A stretch of 64,000 nt of DNA from Iningainema tapete BLCC-T55 (GTDB taxonomy: Bacteria > Cyanobacteriota > Cyanobacteriia > Cyanobacteriales > Nostocaceae). Under the pieces are notes generated by a model. That model was not told the DNA's origin. It made no database searches and saw only the letters and a list, made by a program, of their open reading frames with translations. The position numbers and the translations under genes are program-made. The DNA lies in NCBI RefSeq assembly GCF_014698965.1, contig NZ_JACXAE010000046.1, forward strand, positions 85,097 to 149,096, written 5' to 3'. Shown piece by piece: positions 34,456 to 43,192 of this stretch (positions are counted from its first letter, which is position 1; each line of letters begins with the position of its first letter).

Positions 34456-34709
34456 CAAACAGACTCTTTGGGAAAGTTACCCCACATCTCGCGCCGCACT
34501 TGAGCAATATCTTCGGAAGTGATATGAACATTTAAATCAGCCCAAAGTCTCTTCAGAGAACGACGTGGACGCTTTACATGATTTTTTTGTGCTAAAAATT
34601 CAACAAAGTCTAATACAACTTGGCTGCTTTTGGGTTGTTGCTCGCGCATTTTCTCTAATACACGTTGCTCTATATTCAACTGTTGTTGCATAAATTTTTC
34701 CGAATACAC
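34455..34709 (-). CDS. VapB-like antitoxin, copy 2 (toxin partner broken)
   Basis: An 84-residue protein that differs from the copy at 32834-33088 in only four residues (E for G at position 4, N for D near 12, R for G in S-L-K-R-L-W, K for R near the end). It has the same helical core, basic stretch and acidic tail. The shared DNA goes on upstream of the start for about 65 bases and downstream into the toxin, which shows a segmental duplication. The open frame has survived while the toxin decayed. Confidence 0.75.
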   Translation of the reverse strand: MYSEKFMQQQLNIEQRVLEKMREQQPKSSQVVLDFVEFLAQKNHVKRPRRSLKRLWADLNVHITSEDIAQVRREMWGNFPKESV

Positions 34710-34810
34710 TACTACTTAAATTGTAAATCCAATTTTGGCACTGCTACAATTTTGCGTTTGCCCCTATCCAAAAATCAGCGAAACTACAAGCATGTTAGGC
34801 GGTTGCATAG

Positions 34811-34841
34811 TGTAACGCACCACGAGCAAAGGTGCGTTACA
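34811..34841. repeat. Hairpin TGTAACGCACC / GGTGCGTTACA
   Basis: A perfect 11-bp stem with a 9-base loop. The stretch 34710-35358 holds, besides this hairpin, the duplicated upstream part of the antitoxin unit and an open frame from 35131 that may extend the next gene; otherwise no gene is visible. Confidence 0.75.
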
Positions 34842-35358
34842 GCACTAAAATGAGGGCTAAGATTGAAAAATTAACAACTTAACTCCTATGAGTGAAAGTG
34901 TTTACCAAGAAATGACTGATGTGTCGGTTAGTACTTTAGAACTGAAGAACCTTTTCTTTGTCCCATAGCACGTAATATGATAGAGAGAGTACGAAAGAGA
35001 AGTTTTTTAAGCTTATAGAAACTTTTTATACATCTTACCTTTGAGATTTCCTGATAAAATAGTATGAGGATTCATTCTCTACCTCTATTCTGGTTGATCG
35101 CACGAGGGAAGAAAACAATACACGTACATTATGAAAGTAAAACTGCGTAAGCAATTGAAGCATTCTAGTTATTCTGTCTCTAAGGTACGGGGCAAAAAAA
35201 CCTTTCTTACCAAAGAAAAACAAGGTAAAGGTTCTGGATTTTCTTCTGACGAGAGTGATACAAAAAGTGTAGAAGAACAAAAAAGGAAATGTATGGACAA
35301 AAAACTTCAATCACCCCATAGAGAGCATGATAATCGCTTTGAGCGTGAGGAGGAAGTT

Positions 35359-35541
35359 ATGCTTTCAAAACAGAGCATTACCGCACATGCCTTTTTGGAC
35401 TTACTTGACCACGATATCACCCACAATCCAGAACTGATGAAACCGCTTTCAGAAGAGTTATTCCGTCGAGCGGAAGTCCTTACGAAAGGAATGAACACAG
35501 ATCTTGATGAAGAGTTACCTCAAGACTTTGTGTTTGCATGA
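35359..35541 (+). CDS. Small protein like the C-terminal part of PrlF-type antitoxins
   Basis: From the ATG at 35359, which has GAGGAGG five bases upstream, a 60-residue acidic helical protein is made: S-I-T-A-H-A-F-L-D-L-L-D-H-D-I-T-H-N-P-E-L and then P-L-S-E-E-L-F-R-R-A-E-V-L-T, ending in D-L-D-E-E-L-P-Q-D. This resembles the toxin-binding C-terminus of PrlF/SohA antitoxins, without the N-terminal AbrB DNA-binding part. The same frame opens earlier, at 35131, but that basic stretch (MKVKLRKQLKHSSYSVSKVR) does not look like AbrB and lacks a good ribosome site. No toxin gene is nearby. Confidence 0.55.
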   Translation: MLSKQSITAHAFLDLLDHDITHNPELMKPLSEELFRRAEVLTKGMNTDLDEELPQDFVFA

Positions 35542-35626
35542 ACTCCTAATCAATCCCCAGACTTCTAAGCAATATGCGATCGCTAACCCCTCCTTAGTTT
35601 ACCGAGTCCCAAGTATGGAATAAATT

Positions 35627-35655
35627 GTAGGGGCACAACAATGTTGTGCCCCTAC
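35627..35655. repeat. Palindrome GTAGGGGCACAACA / inverse
   Basis: A perfect 14-bp stem with a single-base loop. The 436-bp stretch 35542-35977 holds this palindrome and otherwise AT-rich sequence that should contain the promoter of the secretion locus; I see no gene in it. Confidence 0.85.
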
Positions 35656-35977
35656 GAGCAACCTGTATTTTATTCAATTAAGTCAAGAACTCTGTAGCGC
35701 TGATGATAGTTTCCGTACCAAAGTAAAGGGATATAAAAAAATTCGGTCAGTAAGATTACACATTGTCTACTTTTTGTCAATACGTAAGTCCTACATTTGT
35801 GAATTTATGAGAAATCAGTATTTACTCTAGTGGCATTTATAAAAAAAGACAGCCACCATATATAAAAGCATTATCTAATACTTTACCCTAAGGTAAATTT
35901 ACTAGACGAATGTGAAGTTAGAGTTAGCTATTTACCCTACTGAGCGTGAGATTAATTGCTTATCCCTGAGATGAAAC

Positions 35978-37672
35978 ATGAAGGCATTTGGCTTTGTTCT
36001 GGCAGCAGTATTGTGCAACTATCAACAGGCAATTGCCCAAACACCTAATCCTGGCTTACTACCGTCAGATAGATTAGAAGATATTCCCACAACTCCCTTA
36101 CCATCTGATGTGCTACCACAGCCATCAAAGCAACAATTACTTCCTCCTCCCATACCAGAATCGCAAAGTCCACCAGAGGATCTGAATGTTAAATTCAAAA
36201 TTGATCGCATTGAAGTTGTTGGCAGTACAATTTTCAAACCCAAAGATTTTGCGGCTGTAACATCTTCCTTTGTCGGACGAGAACTAACATTTGCAGAATT
36301 ATTGCAAATTAAAGATGCCATTACCAAACTCTATACCGATAAAGGTTATGTGACTACGGGGGCTTTAATTACACCGCAGACAGTAGAAGCTGGGACGATC
36401 CAAATTCAGGTGATCGAGGGCAGTTTGCCAGAAATCAAAATTGTTGGGAATCGGCGATTACAAAGTAAGTATATTCGCGATCGCATCCAACTTGGTATCG
36501 GTAAACCCCTAAATGTACCCCGTTTACTTGAAAACTTACAATTACTTCGCCTCAATCCGCGCATTCAAAATTTATCAGCTGAGTTGCAAACGGGTGCGAA
36601 AGCGGGAACTAATGTGTTACGAGTCGAAGTTGAAGAAGCAGACACCTTCAACCTGACAGCAACCTTGGATAATGGGCGATCGCCAAGTGTGGGTAGTTTT
36701 CGTCGCGGAGTTGATGTTGAAGAAGCAAATTTACTGGGCTGGGGCGATGCTTTGAGTGTTATTTATACTAATACTGATGGTAGTAATACAGTCAATACCA
36801 ACTACACCCTGCCGATTAATGCCCGTGATGGCACTGTATTTTTTAGTTTTAACCAAGGGTGGAACAACGTAATTGAAAAACCATTTAGTACCCTTGATAT
36901 TCAGTCCAATAGCCGTTTTTATGAATTGGGATATCGGCAACCCCTAATCCAAAAGCCTACCCGGGAATTAGCTGTGGGACTATCTTTTTCGCGCCAAGAA
37001 AGCCAAACTGAATTAGGGATTGATGATATTGGCGGGTTTCCGTTATCACCTGGTGCTGATGCAGACGGCAAAACCAAAATTTCTGCTCTACGCTTTACCC
37101 AGGAATATACCCAACGCAGCAGCAAGCAAGTTTTTGCAGCGCGATCGCAATTTAGCGTTGGTGTAGATTGGTTCGGTGCGAATTTCAATGAAGATGCTCC
37201 AGATAGCCGCTTTTTCGCTTGGCGGGGACAGGCTCAGTGGGTGCGGCAGTTGGCATCGGACACTCTGTTTTTAGCTAGGGGTGATTTACAACTTGCCGCC
37301 GATTCTCTAGTGCCGTTGGAGCAATTCAGCTTGGGTGGACAACTAAGTGTGCGAGGCTATCGTCAGGATATATTACTAACAGACAATGGTATGTTGTTGT
37401 CAGCTGAATTCCGGTTGCCCATTGTCCGTGTTCCCCAGATTGGAGGCGTGCTACAACTAACACCCTTCATTGATATTGGTAAAGGCTGGAATCACAATGG
37501 CAAAAATCCATCACCAAATACGCTGGTAGGTAGTGGGTTAGGGCTGCTGTGGAAAGGCGATAACTTTTCAGCTCGCTTCGATTGGGGTATTCCCCTAATA
37601 TCAGTGGAAGGTGAAAAGCGATCGCTCCAGGAAAATGGACTGTACTTCTCGGTGAACTATTCGCTCTTTTAA
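35978..37672 (+). CDS. TpsB transporter of two-partner secretion (ShlB/FhaC/HecB family)
   Basis: A 564-residue outer-membrane Omp85-type transporter that exports TpsA exoproteins. It has an N-terminal signal peptide (cleavage near Q-A-I-A-Q), a Pro-rich linker, two POTRA domains (residues about 70-215; F-K-I-D-R-I-E-V-V-G-S-T-I-F and G-S-L-P-E-I-K-I-V-G-N-R-R-L), and a C-terminal beta barrel with the family motif S-L-G-G-Q-L-S-V-R-G-Y-R (the conserved V-R-G-Y of loop 6) and a final strand that ends in aromatic residues (Y-F-S-V-N-Y-S-L-F), as needed for BAM recognition. Two TpsA genes follow on the same strand, 70 bases downstream. Confidence 0.92.
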   Translation: MKAFGFVLAAVLCNYQQAIAQTPNPGLLPSDRLEDIPTTPLPSDVLPQPSKQQLLPPPIPESQSPPEDLNVKFKIDRIEVVGSTIFKPKDFAAVTSSFVGRELTFAELLQIKDAITKLYTDKGYVTTGALITPQTVEAGTIQIQVIEGSLPEIKIVGNRRLQSKYIRDRIQLGIGKPLNVPRLLENLQLLRLNPRIQNLSAELQTGAKAGTNVLRVEVEEADTFNLTATLDNGRSPSVGSFRRGVDVEEANLLGWGDALSVIYTNTDGSNTVNTNYTLPINARDGTVFFSFNQGWNNVIEKPFSTLDIQSNSRFYELGYRQPLIQKPTRELAVGLSFSRQESQTELGIDDIGGFPLSPGADADGKTKISALRFTQEYTQRSSKQVFAARSQFSVGVDWFGANFNEDAPDSRFFAWRGQAQWVRQLASDTLFLARGDLQLAADSLVPLEQFSLGGQLSVRGYRQDILLTDNGMLLSAEFRLPIVRVPQIGGVLQLTPFIDIGKGWNHNGKNPSPNTLVGSGLGLLWKGDNFSARFDWGIPLISVEGEKRSLQENGLYFSVNYSLF

Positions 37673-37742
37673 AGAATGTTATAAATAATGTCATTTAGGG
37701 AAACCTAATTATAAATAAAAAATTATAAATCAATACAACAGA

Positions 37743-40631
37743 ATGAATACATTTTCTGTTTGCTTAGGTTTAGTGAATGGTATCTTGACGGCTGGAATGA
37801 TGTTAAGAGCAATGGCTCAGGTGATACCTGATGGAACTACTAACACCACTGTCAACCCAAATGGTAATAATTTCACAATTCTTAATGGTATTGAAAAAGG
37901 TAACAATTTATTTCATAGTTTCAGTAATTTCTCTGTGCCAACAGGTGGGTCAGCGACCTTTGATTTAGTAAATACGCCAAATATTACAACTATATTTAGT
38001 CGAGTTACGGGTGGAAATGTTTCTAATATTGATGGTTTGATTCGTACAGTCAATAGTAGTAACCCGGTAAGTTTATTTTTGCTCAATCCTGCGGGGATTG
38101 TGTTTGGGCAAAATGCTCGCTTGGATATTAGTGGATCTTTTGTGGGAACCACGGCGAATAGTATTAAGTTTGCCGATGGCTTAGAGTTTAGTGCAGCGAA
38201 TTTGACTAATCCGCCTCTACTCACAATGAGCGTGCCGATTGGTCTTCAGATGGGCACCAATCCCGGTAGCATAACTGTTCAGGGAACGGGGCATGGAGGC
38301 ACTAATCCCAGCAATTACTTTGCACCGCTCTACCCTAATGTGATAAACCCGCAATTGCAATTGCAACCCGGAAAAACTCTGGGATTCATCAGCAACGGCG
38401 TTACTTTAGATGGCGCAAAGCTATCTGTTCCAGATGGACGGGTAGAAATTGGTAGCTTTGCCGCGAATCAAACCGTTCCCCTTCGTGTGTCACCAACCTT
38501 GACATTTGACTATACCAACCTTCAGAATCAAGATATCACTCTGAAAAGAGCCGCGCTTGATGTGAGCGGTAACAATGGCGGTGGACTTCAAATCCAGGGG
38601 AAACGAGTGAGTTTGACCGAAGGGACAGAACTGTTAGCTCACACGTTAGGAACCAATGGAACCGGACAAGGCATCATGCTTCGTGCTTCCGAATCCCTAG
38701 AATTACTTAGTGCCAAGGGCGCGGGTCCAATTAGCAGCATCATGGCATCGGTACGACCGGGAGCATCGGGCAAAGGCGGAGATATTACGATTGAAACACC
38801 CAATTTCAGAATGGCTTATGGTGTCTGGTTTAGGGCTGATCTTCTCGGTAGTGGGCAGGCGGGAAATGTCACCTTCCGCACTCAGAATTTTGAAATGATC
38901 GGGGCGGATGTCTCTGGTGGAGGCGAGGATGTTCTCAGCGATCTGTCAGTCGGATTATCAGGGAAAACTACTTTCGGCAAGGCAGGCATTCTCACAATTG
39001 ATGCAGAACGGGTACGAATTGCTAATGGCGCAAGAATTCGCTCAGATATGTCAAACGGAGCAACTGGGCAACCTGCAAACATTCGTATTCAAGCAATTGA
39101 TGTAGATGTAAGTGGAAGTCAGATCGAGGGCAATTTTTCCCCACCTCGCCATCTTAATAGTTGGATCTCGTCTACGATCGAACCGGGAACATCCGGTAGA
39201 GGAGGAAATATTACCCTTGATGCACAAAGACTCCGCTTCAGCAACGGTGGTAGTATTCGAGCCGATGTTTTGGGGACTGGAATAGGGGGAATCGTAACCT
39301 TGCAAGCACCTGATATTGAAGTTTCTGGCTATAATGTTACGGCAAGCCGCGTAACTCGCATTTCTGCTGCGGTGAGAGATGTGAATGCGAGCGGCAAAGG
39401 TGGCGACATATTAATTGAAACACAACGGCTACGATTGCTCGACGGTGGACAAATTAATGTCGGGACACAATCAAGACAGAATGGGGAGGCTGGCAAGTTA
39501 AAAGTGAATGCGGAGGAGTTTATTGAGATCAACAGTGCCTATATACGACCTGCGGGTGGCATAGTAACGAGTGGATTGCAGGCAATTGTTACTGAAAACT
39601 CAAGAGGGCGCGGTGGAAATATCGCTGTAACGACCCCTCAACTGCGCTTGATCAATGGGGGAGAAATTACCACCAGTATTTTTGGGAATGGGGATGCGGG
39701 CAACATTACCATTCAAGCTGGGACGGTGGAGGTCGCTGGTCGCACAATCGATGGACTCCAGCCCAGCCGTATTGCCGCAGCAACCAATCCTACCCTCACG
39801 AATTCAACTGGATCGGCTGGTTTAATCACTATACAAGCAGATCGGCTCACGATCAAAGATGGAGCTGAGATTTCAGTGAGTGGGCAGCAGTTGGGTGAAG
39901 CAGGTAACTTGAACATTAATGCAAATTTGCTGCGGCTAGACAATGCAAGCAGTCTGCGGGCAGAAGTTCTATCAGGCAGTAAGGGAAACATTACAATCAA
40001 TGCAAACGCCGCAATCCTGCGTCGCGGAAGTCAGATTACAACCAATGCTGGAGCGAATGCAAACGGGGGCGATATTACGATTAATTCTCCGCTCGTTGTT
40101 GGTTGGGAAAATAGTGACATTATTGCCAATGCAATCGCAGGTCAAGGTGGCAATATTCAAATCACCACTCAAGGTATATTCGGGTTAAAATTCCGCAACC
40201 AACTTACTCCAGAAAACGACATCACAGCCAGTTCCCAATTTGGCGTTAACGGTACAGTTGATATTAATAATTTTGGCGTTGATCCCAATTCTGGCTTAGT
40301 TTACCTGTCTGACAACTTAATCGATTCATCACAGCAAATTGCCACAGGTTGTGCTGACACAAATGGTAGTAGTTTTGTCGCAACCGGACGTGGTGGTATC
40401 CCACAAAATCCCCATCAGCAGCTTTGGAGCGATCGCACTTGGGCTGATGTGCGCAATCTCTCCACTTACCGGAAAACGGGCGAAATTAGCGCACAAATTC
40501 CCACATCGCCTGAAATTGTTCAAGCCACTTCTTGGCGACGTAATGCGAGCGGCAAAATTGAGTTAGTTGCAGATACGAACCCTCCTCAAATGCAACGAGC
40601 ATTAACCTGTGTTCTGCTTCACGAAAGTTAA
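37743..40631 (+). CDS. TpsA exoprotein with filamentous hemagglutinin N-terminal domain (1)
   Basis: A 962-residue surface or secreted protein. A short signal region is followed by the TPS domain (residues about 30-150): P-N-G-N-N-F-T-I, H-S-F-S-N-F-S-V-P-T-G-G-S-A-T-F, the R-V-T-G-G motif, and N-P-A-G-I-V-F-G, which is the second conserved motif of FHA-type domains. The rest is a beta-helical repeat region rich in Gly, Asn, Ile and Thr (G-N-I-T-I-x, G-G-D-I-x-I). The C-terminal end has a conserved block with T-G-C-A-D-T-N and G-R-G-G-I-P-Q-N-P and a final L-T-C, so two Cys may form a disulfide. It is likely exported by the TpsB upstream. Confidence 0.9.
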   Translation: MNTFSVCLGLVNGILTAGMMLRAMAQVIPDGTTNTTVNPNGNNFTILNGIEKGNNLFHSFSNFSVPTGGSATFDLVNTPNITTIFSRVTGGNVSNIDGLIRTVNSSNPVSLFLLNPAGIVFGQNARLDISGSFVGTTANSIKFADGLEFSAANLTNPPLLTMSVPIGLQMGTNPGSITVQGTGHGGTNPSNYFAPLYPNVINPQLQLQPGKTLGFISNGVTLDGAKLSVPDGRVEIGSFAANQTVPLRVSPTLTFDYTNLQNQDITLKRAALDVSGNNGGGLQIQGKRVSLTEGTELLAHTLGTNGTGQGIMLRASESLELLSAKGAGPISSIMASVRPGASGKGGDITIETPNFRMAYGVWFRADLLGSGQAGNVTFRTQNFEMIGADVSGGGEDVLSDLSVGLSGKTTFGKAGILTIDAERVRIANGARIRSDMSNGATGQPANIRIQAIDVDVSGSQIEGNFSPPRHLNSWISSTIEPGTSGRGGNITLDAQRLRFSNGGSIRADVLGTGIGGIVTLQAPDIEVSGYNVTASRVTRISAAVRDVNASGKGGDILIETQRLRLLDGGQINVGTQSRQNGEAGKLKVNAEEFIEINSAYIRPAGGIVTSGLQAIVTENSRGRGGNIAVTTPQLRLINGGEITTSIFGNGDAGNITIQAGTVEVAGRTIDGLQPSRIAAATNPTLTNSTGSAGLITIQADRLTIKDGAEISVSGQQLGEAGNLNINANLLRLDNASSLRAEVLSGSKGNITINANAAILRRGSQITTNAGANANGGDITINSPLVVGWENSDIIANAIAGQGGNIQITTQGIFGLKFRNQLTPENDITASSQFGVNGTVDINNFGVDPNSGLVYLSDNLIDSSQQIATGCADTNGSSFVATGRGGIPQNPHQQLWSDRTWADVRNLSTYRKTGEISAQIPTSPEIVQATSWRRNASGKIELVADTNPPQMQRALTCVLLHES

Positions 40632-40690
40632 TGATGTTATTAATCATGCCATTTGGGGAACTCTATATTTAAATCAAGTAAAGGAAGTTT

Positions 40691-43183
40691 TTGGTGCTCA
40701 AAGCCTTACTCTTTCTATTTATATTCACAGCTGGGTTATTAACTCAAGGAATGCTGTTAACTGCAATGGCTCAGGTAACATCAGATGGGACTACTAACAC
40801 CACTGTCAACCCAAATGGTAATAATTTTACAATTATTAACGGTACTGAAAAAGGTAGCAATTTATTTCATAGTTTCAGTAATTTCTCTGTACCAACAGGT
40901 GGGTCAGCAACCTTTGATTTAGTGAATACGCCAAATATTACAACTATATTTAGTCGAGTTACGGGTGGAAATGTTTCCAATATCGATGGTTTGATTCGCA
41001 CAGTAAATAGTAGTAACCCGATAAATTTATTTTTGCTCAATTCAGCTGGCATCTTGTTTGGCGCCAACGCCAAGTTAAATATAGGCGGTTCATTTGTTGG
41101 CAGCACTGCTAACAGTATCAAGTTTGCTGATGGTGCAATATTTAGCATTTCCCCAACCTCTGACACACCACTTCTGACTGTTAGTGTGCCGATTGGGTTG
41201 CAGTTTGGGACAAACCCAAAACCGATTCAAGTTGAGGGTACAGGACATAACCTGACAAAGATAAGTCCTTTGAATCAAGGTTCGCCCATTAGTCCACAAA
41301 GCCATTTGACAGGACTACAGCTAGGAGTAAAGCCAGGAAAAACCCTAGCGCTGATCGGTGGAGAAATCAGTTTAGTCGGAGGTATTCTGGAGGCTATTAG
41401 CGGACGAATTGAGGTAGGGAGTGTTGGTTCTGGGATAGTCAGCTTAAACCCGGTAGCTCAGGGCTGGACATTTGGCTATGATGATGTGCAGAGTTTTCGG
41501 GATATTCGCTTCTCACAAAAAGCTTTAGTTGATGCCAGTGGTTTTGGTGGGGGAGCAATCCAAATCCAGGGAGCAAATGTAAGTTTAATTGATGGCTCAC
41601 TTGCTCTGATCCAAAATCTGGGATTGCAACCTTCTAGAGGTATCAACGTCCGAGCTTCCGGATTGTTTGAGTCGATTGGAGCTACTCCCAATGGAACTAT
41701 AGGTAGCGGTTTACGGAATGAAACCTTGACAAATGGTAATAATGGGGATATTACAGTTACCGCTAGGCAGTTAATGCTTTCCGAAGGAGGAAGAATTAGT
41801 TCCTCAACGTATAGTTCTGGAGCATCTGGGAACATCACTTTAGAAGTCGCTGATTCATTGAAAGTGCTGGGCTTCTCACCTGTTTCTATTACTTCCAGCA
41901 GCACTATTAATAACACAACCTATGGTTCTGGTCATGCAGGTGATATCACTATATTAACTAAAGAGTTAACTGCTCTTAATGGAGGATCAATTTCAGATGC
42001 AACCCTCAGTAGTGGTGCTGCTGGAAATGTGATCATTAAGGCAATTGAGTTAGTAGAATTAAGTGGATTTATACCAGGCTCGTTTGTCCCCAGTTCGATC
42101 AGTTCTCCGTCTCTGTTGACTGGTAATGCTGGTAATGTAACCATTGATACTAAAAAACTCATTGTCAGAGATGGAGGTAGAATTGATTCCTCTATTCTTG
42201 TAAGTGGTAAAGGCGGTAATTTAGTGATTAATGCTACTGACTCTATTGAAGTCAGAGGTATTGTGCCCGGTTCTCGCAATCCTAGCTTAATTACCTCCTC
42301 TGCTAGTATCCTAGATAAATCCCTACGCCGACAATTTGGACTCCCAGATTCACCCACTGGGGACTCTGGCAGCTTGACAATTAATACAGGTAAATTAAGT
42401 GTGACAGATGGTGCATTAGTCAATGTCCAAAATGAGGGAAGCGGGAATGGCGGAGCTTTAGACATTAACGCTGACTCTATTTTCCTAAGCGATCGCGGCA
42501 AAATCACCGCCTCGGCAAAGTCTGGTGAAGGTGGTAATATCAACCTGCAAGTGCAAAATACTGTGCTAATGCAACGGGATAGCCAGATATCAGCCGAATC
42601 AGGTGGACAAGGTAACGGCGGCAATATTACAATTAATGCTCCCTTTATTATTGGACTGGAAAACAGCGATATTATAGCCAACGCAATCCAAGGAAATGGC
42701 GGCAACATTAATCTTAGCACCCAAGGTATTTTTGGCTTAGAATTCCGCAACCAACTCACACCAGACAACGACATCACCGCCAGTTCTCAATTTGGTGTTA
42801 ACGGTACAGTTGATATTAACAATTTTGGGGTTGATCCTAGTTCTAGCTTAGTGGAATTACCTGTAAACTTAGTCGATTCATCACAACAAATTGTGACAGG
42901 TTGTGCAGACACGAATGGTAGTAGTTTTGTGGCAACGGGACGAGGTGGTGTTCCACAAAATCCTCATCAACAGGTGATGAGCGATCGCACTTGGTCTGAT
43001 ACTCGTGATATCTCCGCTTACCGGAAAAATAGCTCCGTCACGGCACAAATTCCCACAACTTCACAAATCGTTGAAGCTACTTCTTGGCGACGTGATGCCC
43101 AGGGCAAAATTGAGTTAGTTGCAGATAAATCTCCTGTAAATATACAAAAAGCATTAACTTGTGCTGCGGTTCCTAGTAGTTAA
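40691..43183 (+). CDS. TpsA exoprotein with filamentous hemagglutinin N-terminal domain (2)
   Basis: An 830-residue paralog of the preceding protein. The first about 160 residues (TPS domain) and the last about 170 are almost the same as in TpsA 1, also at DNA level; the middle beta-helix is different in sequence and shorter. Both parts of the export signal (H-S-F-S-N-F-S-V-P-T-G-G and N-S-A-G-I-L-F-G) are kept, although the second reads N-S-A-G instead of N-P-A-G. The start is either TTG at 40691 or GTG at 40694, behind AAGGAAG. Probably it uses the same TpsB. The CHAT gene starts nine bases after the stop. Confidence 0.9.
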   Translation: MVLKALLFLFIFTAGLLTQGMLLTAMAQVTSDGTTNTTVNPNGNNFTIINGTEKGSNLFHSFSNFSVPTGGSATFDLVNTPNITTIFSRVTGGNVSNIDGLIRTVNSSNPINLFLLNSAGILFGANAKLNIGGSFVGSTANSIKFADGAIFSISPTSDTPLLTVSVPIGLQFGTNPKPIQVEGTGHNLTKISPLNQGSPISPQSHLTGLQLGVKPGKTLALIGGEISLVGGILEAISGRIEVGSVGSGIVSLNPVAQGWTFGYDDVQSFRDIRFSQKALVDASGFGGGAIQIQGANVSLIDGSLALIQNLGLQPSRGINVRASGLFESIGATPNGTIGSGLRNETLTNGNNGDITVTARQLMLSEGGRISSSTYSSGASGNITLEVADSLKVLGFSPVSITSSSTINNTTYGSGHAGDITILTKELTALNGGSISDATLSSGAAGNVIIKAIELVELSGFIPGSFVPSSISSPSLLTGNAGNVTIDTKKLIVRDGGRIDSSILVSGKGGNLVINATDSIEVRGIVPGSRNPSLITSSASILDKSLRRQFGLPDSPTGDSGSLTINTGKLSVTDGALVNVQNEGSGNGGALDINADSIFLSDRGKITASAKSGEGGNINLQVQNTVLMQRDSQISAESGGQGNGGNITINAPFIIGLENSDIIANAIQGNGGNINLSTQGIFGLEFRNQLTPDNDITASSQFGVNGTVDINNFGVDPSSSLVELPVNLVDSSQQIVTGCADTNGSSFVATGRGGVPQNPHQQVMSDRTWSDTRDISAYRKNSSVTAQIPTTSQIVEATSWRRDAQGKIELVADKSPVNIQKALTCAAVPSS

Positions 43184-43192
43184 TAATTATTT

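Noticed and set aside
34888..34968. 26-codon open frame M-S-E-S-V-Y-Q-E-M-T
   Set aside because: No ribosome site, no recognisable family, too short to support.
41932..42777. 281-codon open frame on the minus strand
   Set aside because: Antisense to the repetitive TpsA 2 passenger; its Pro/Leu/Ser composition comes from the Gly/Asn-rich repeats on the coding strand, and there is no ribosome site or known domain.
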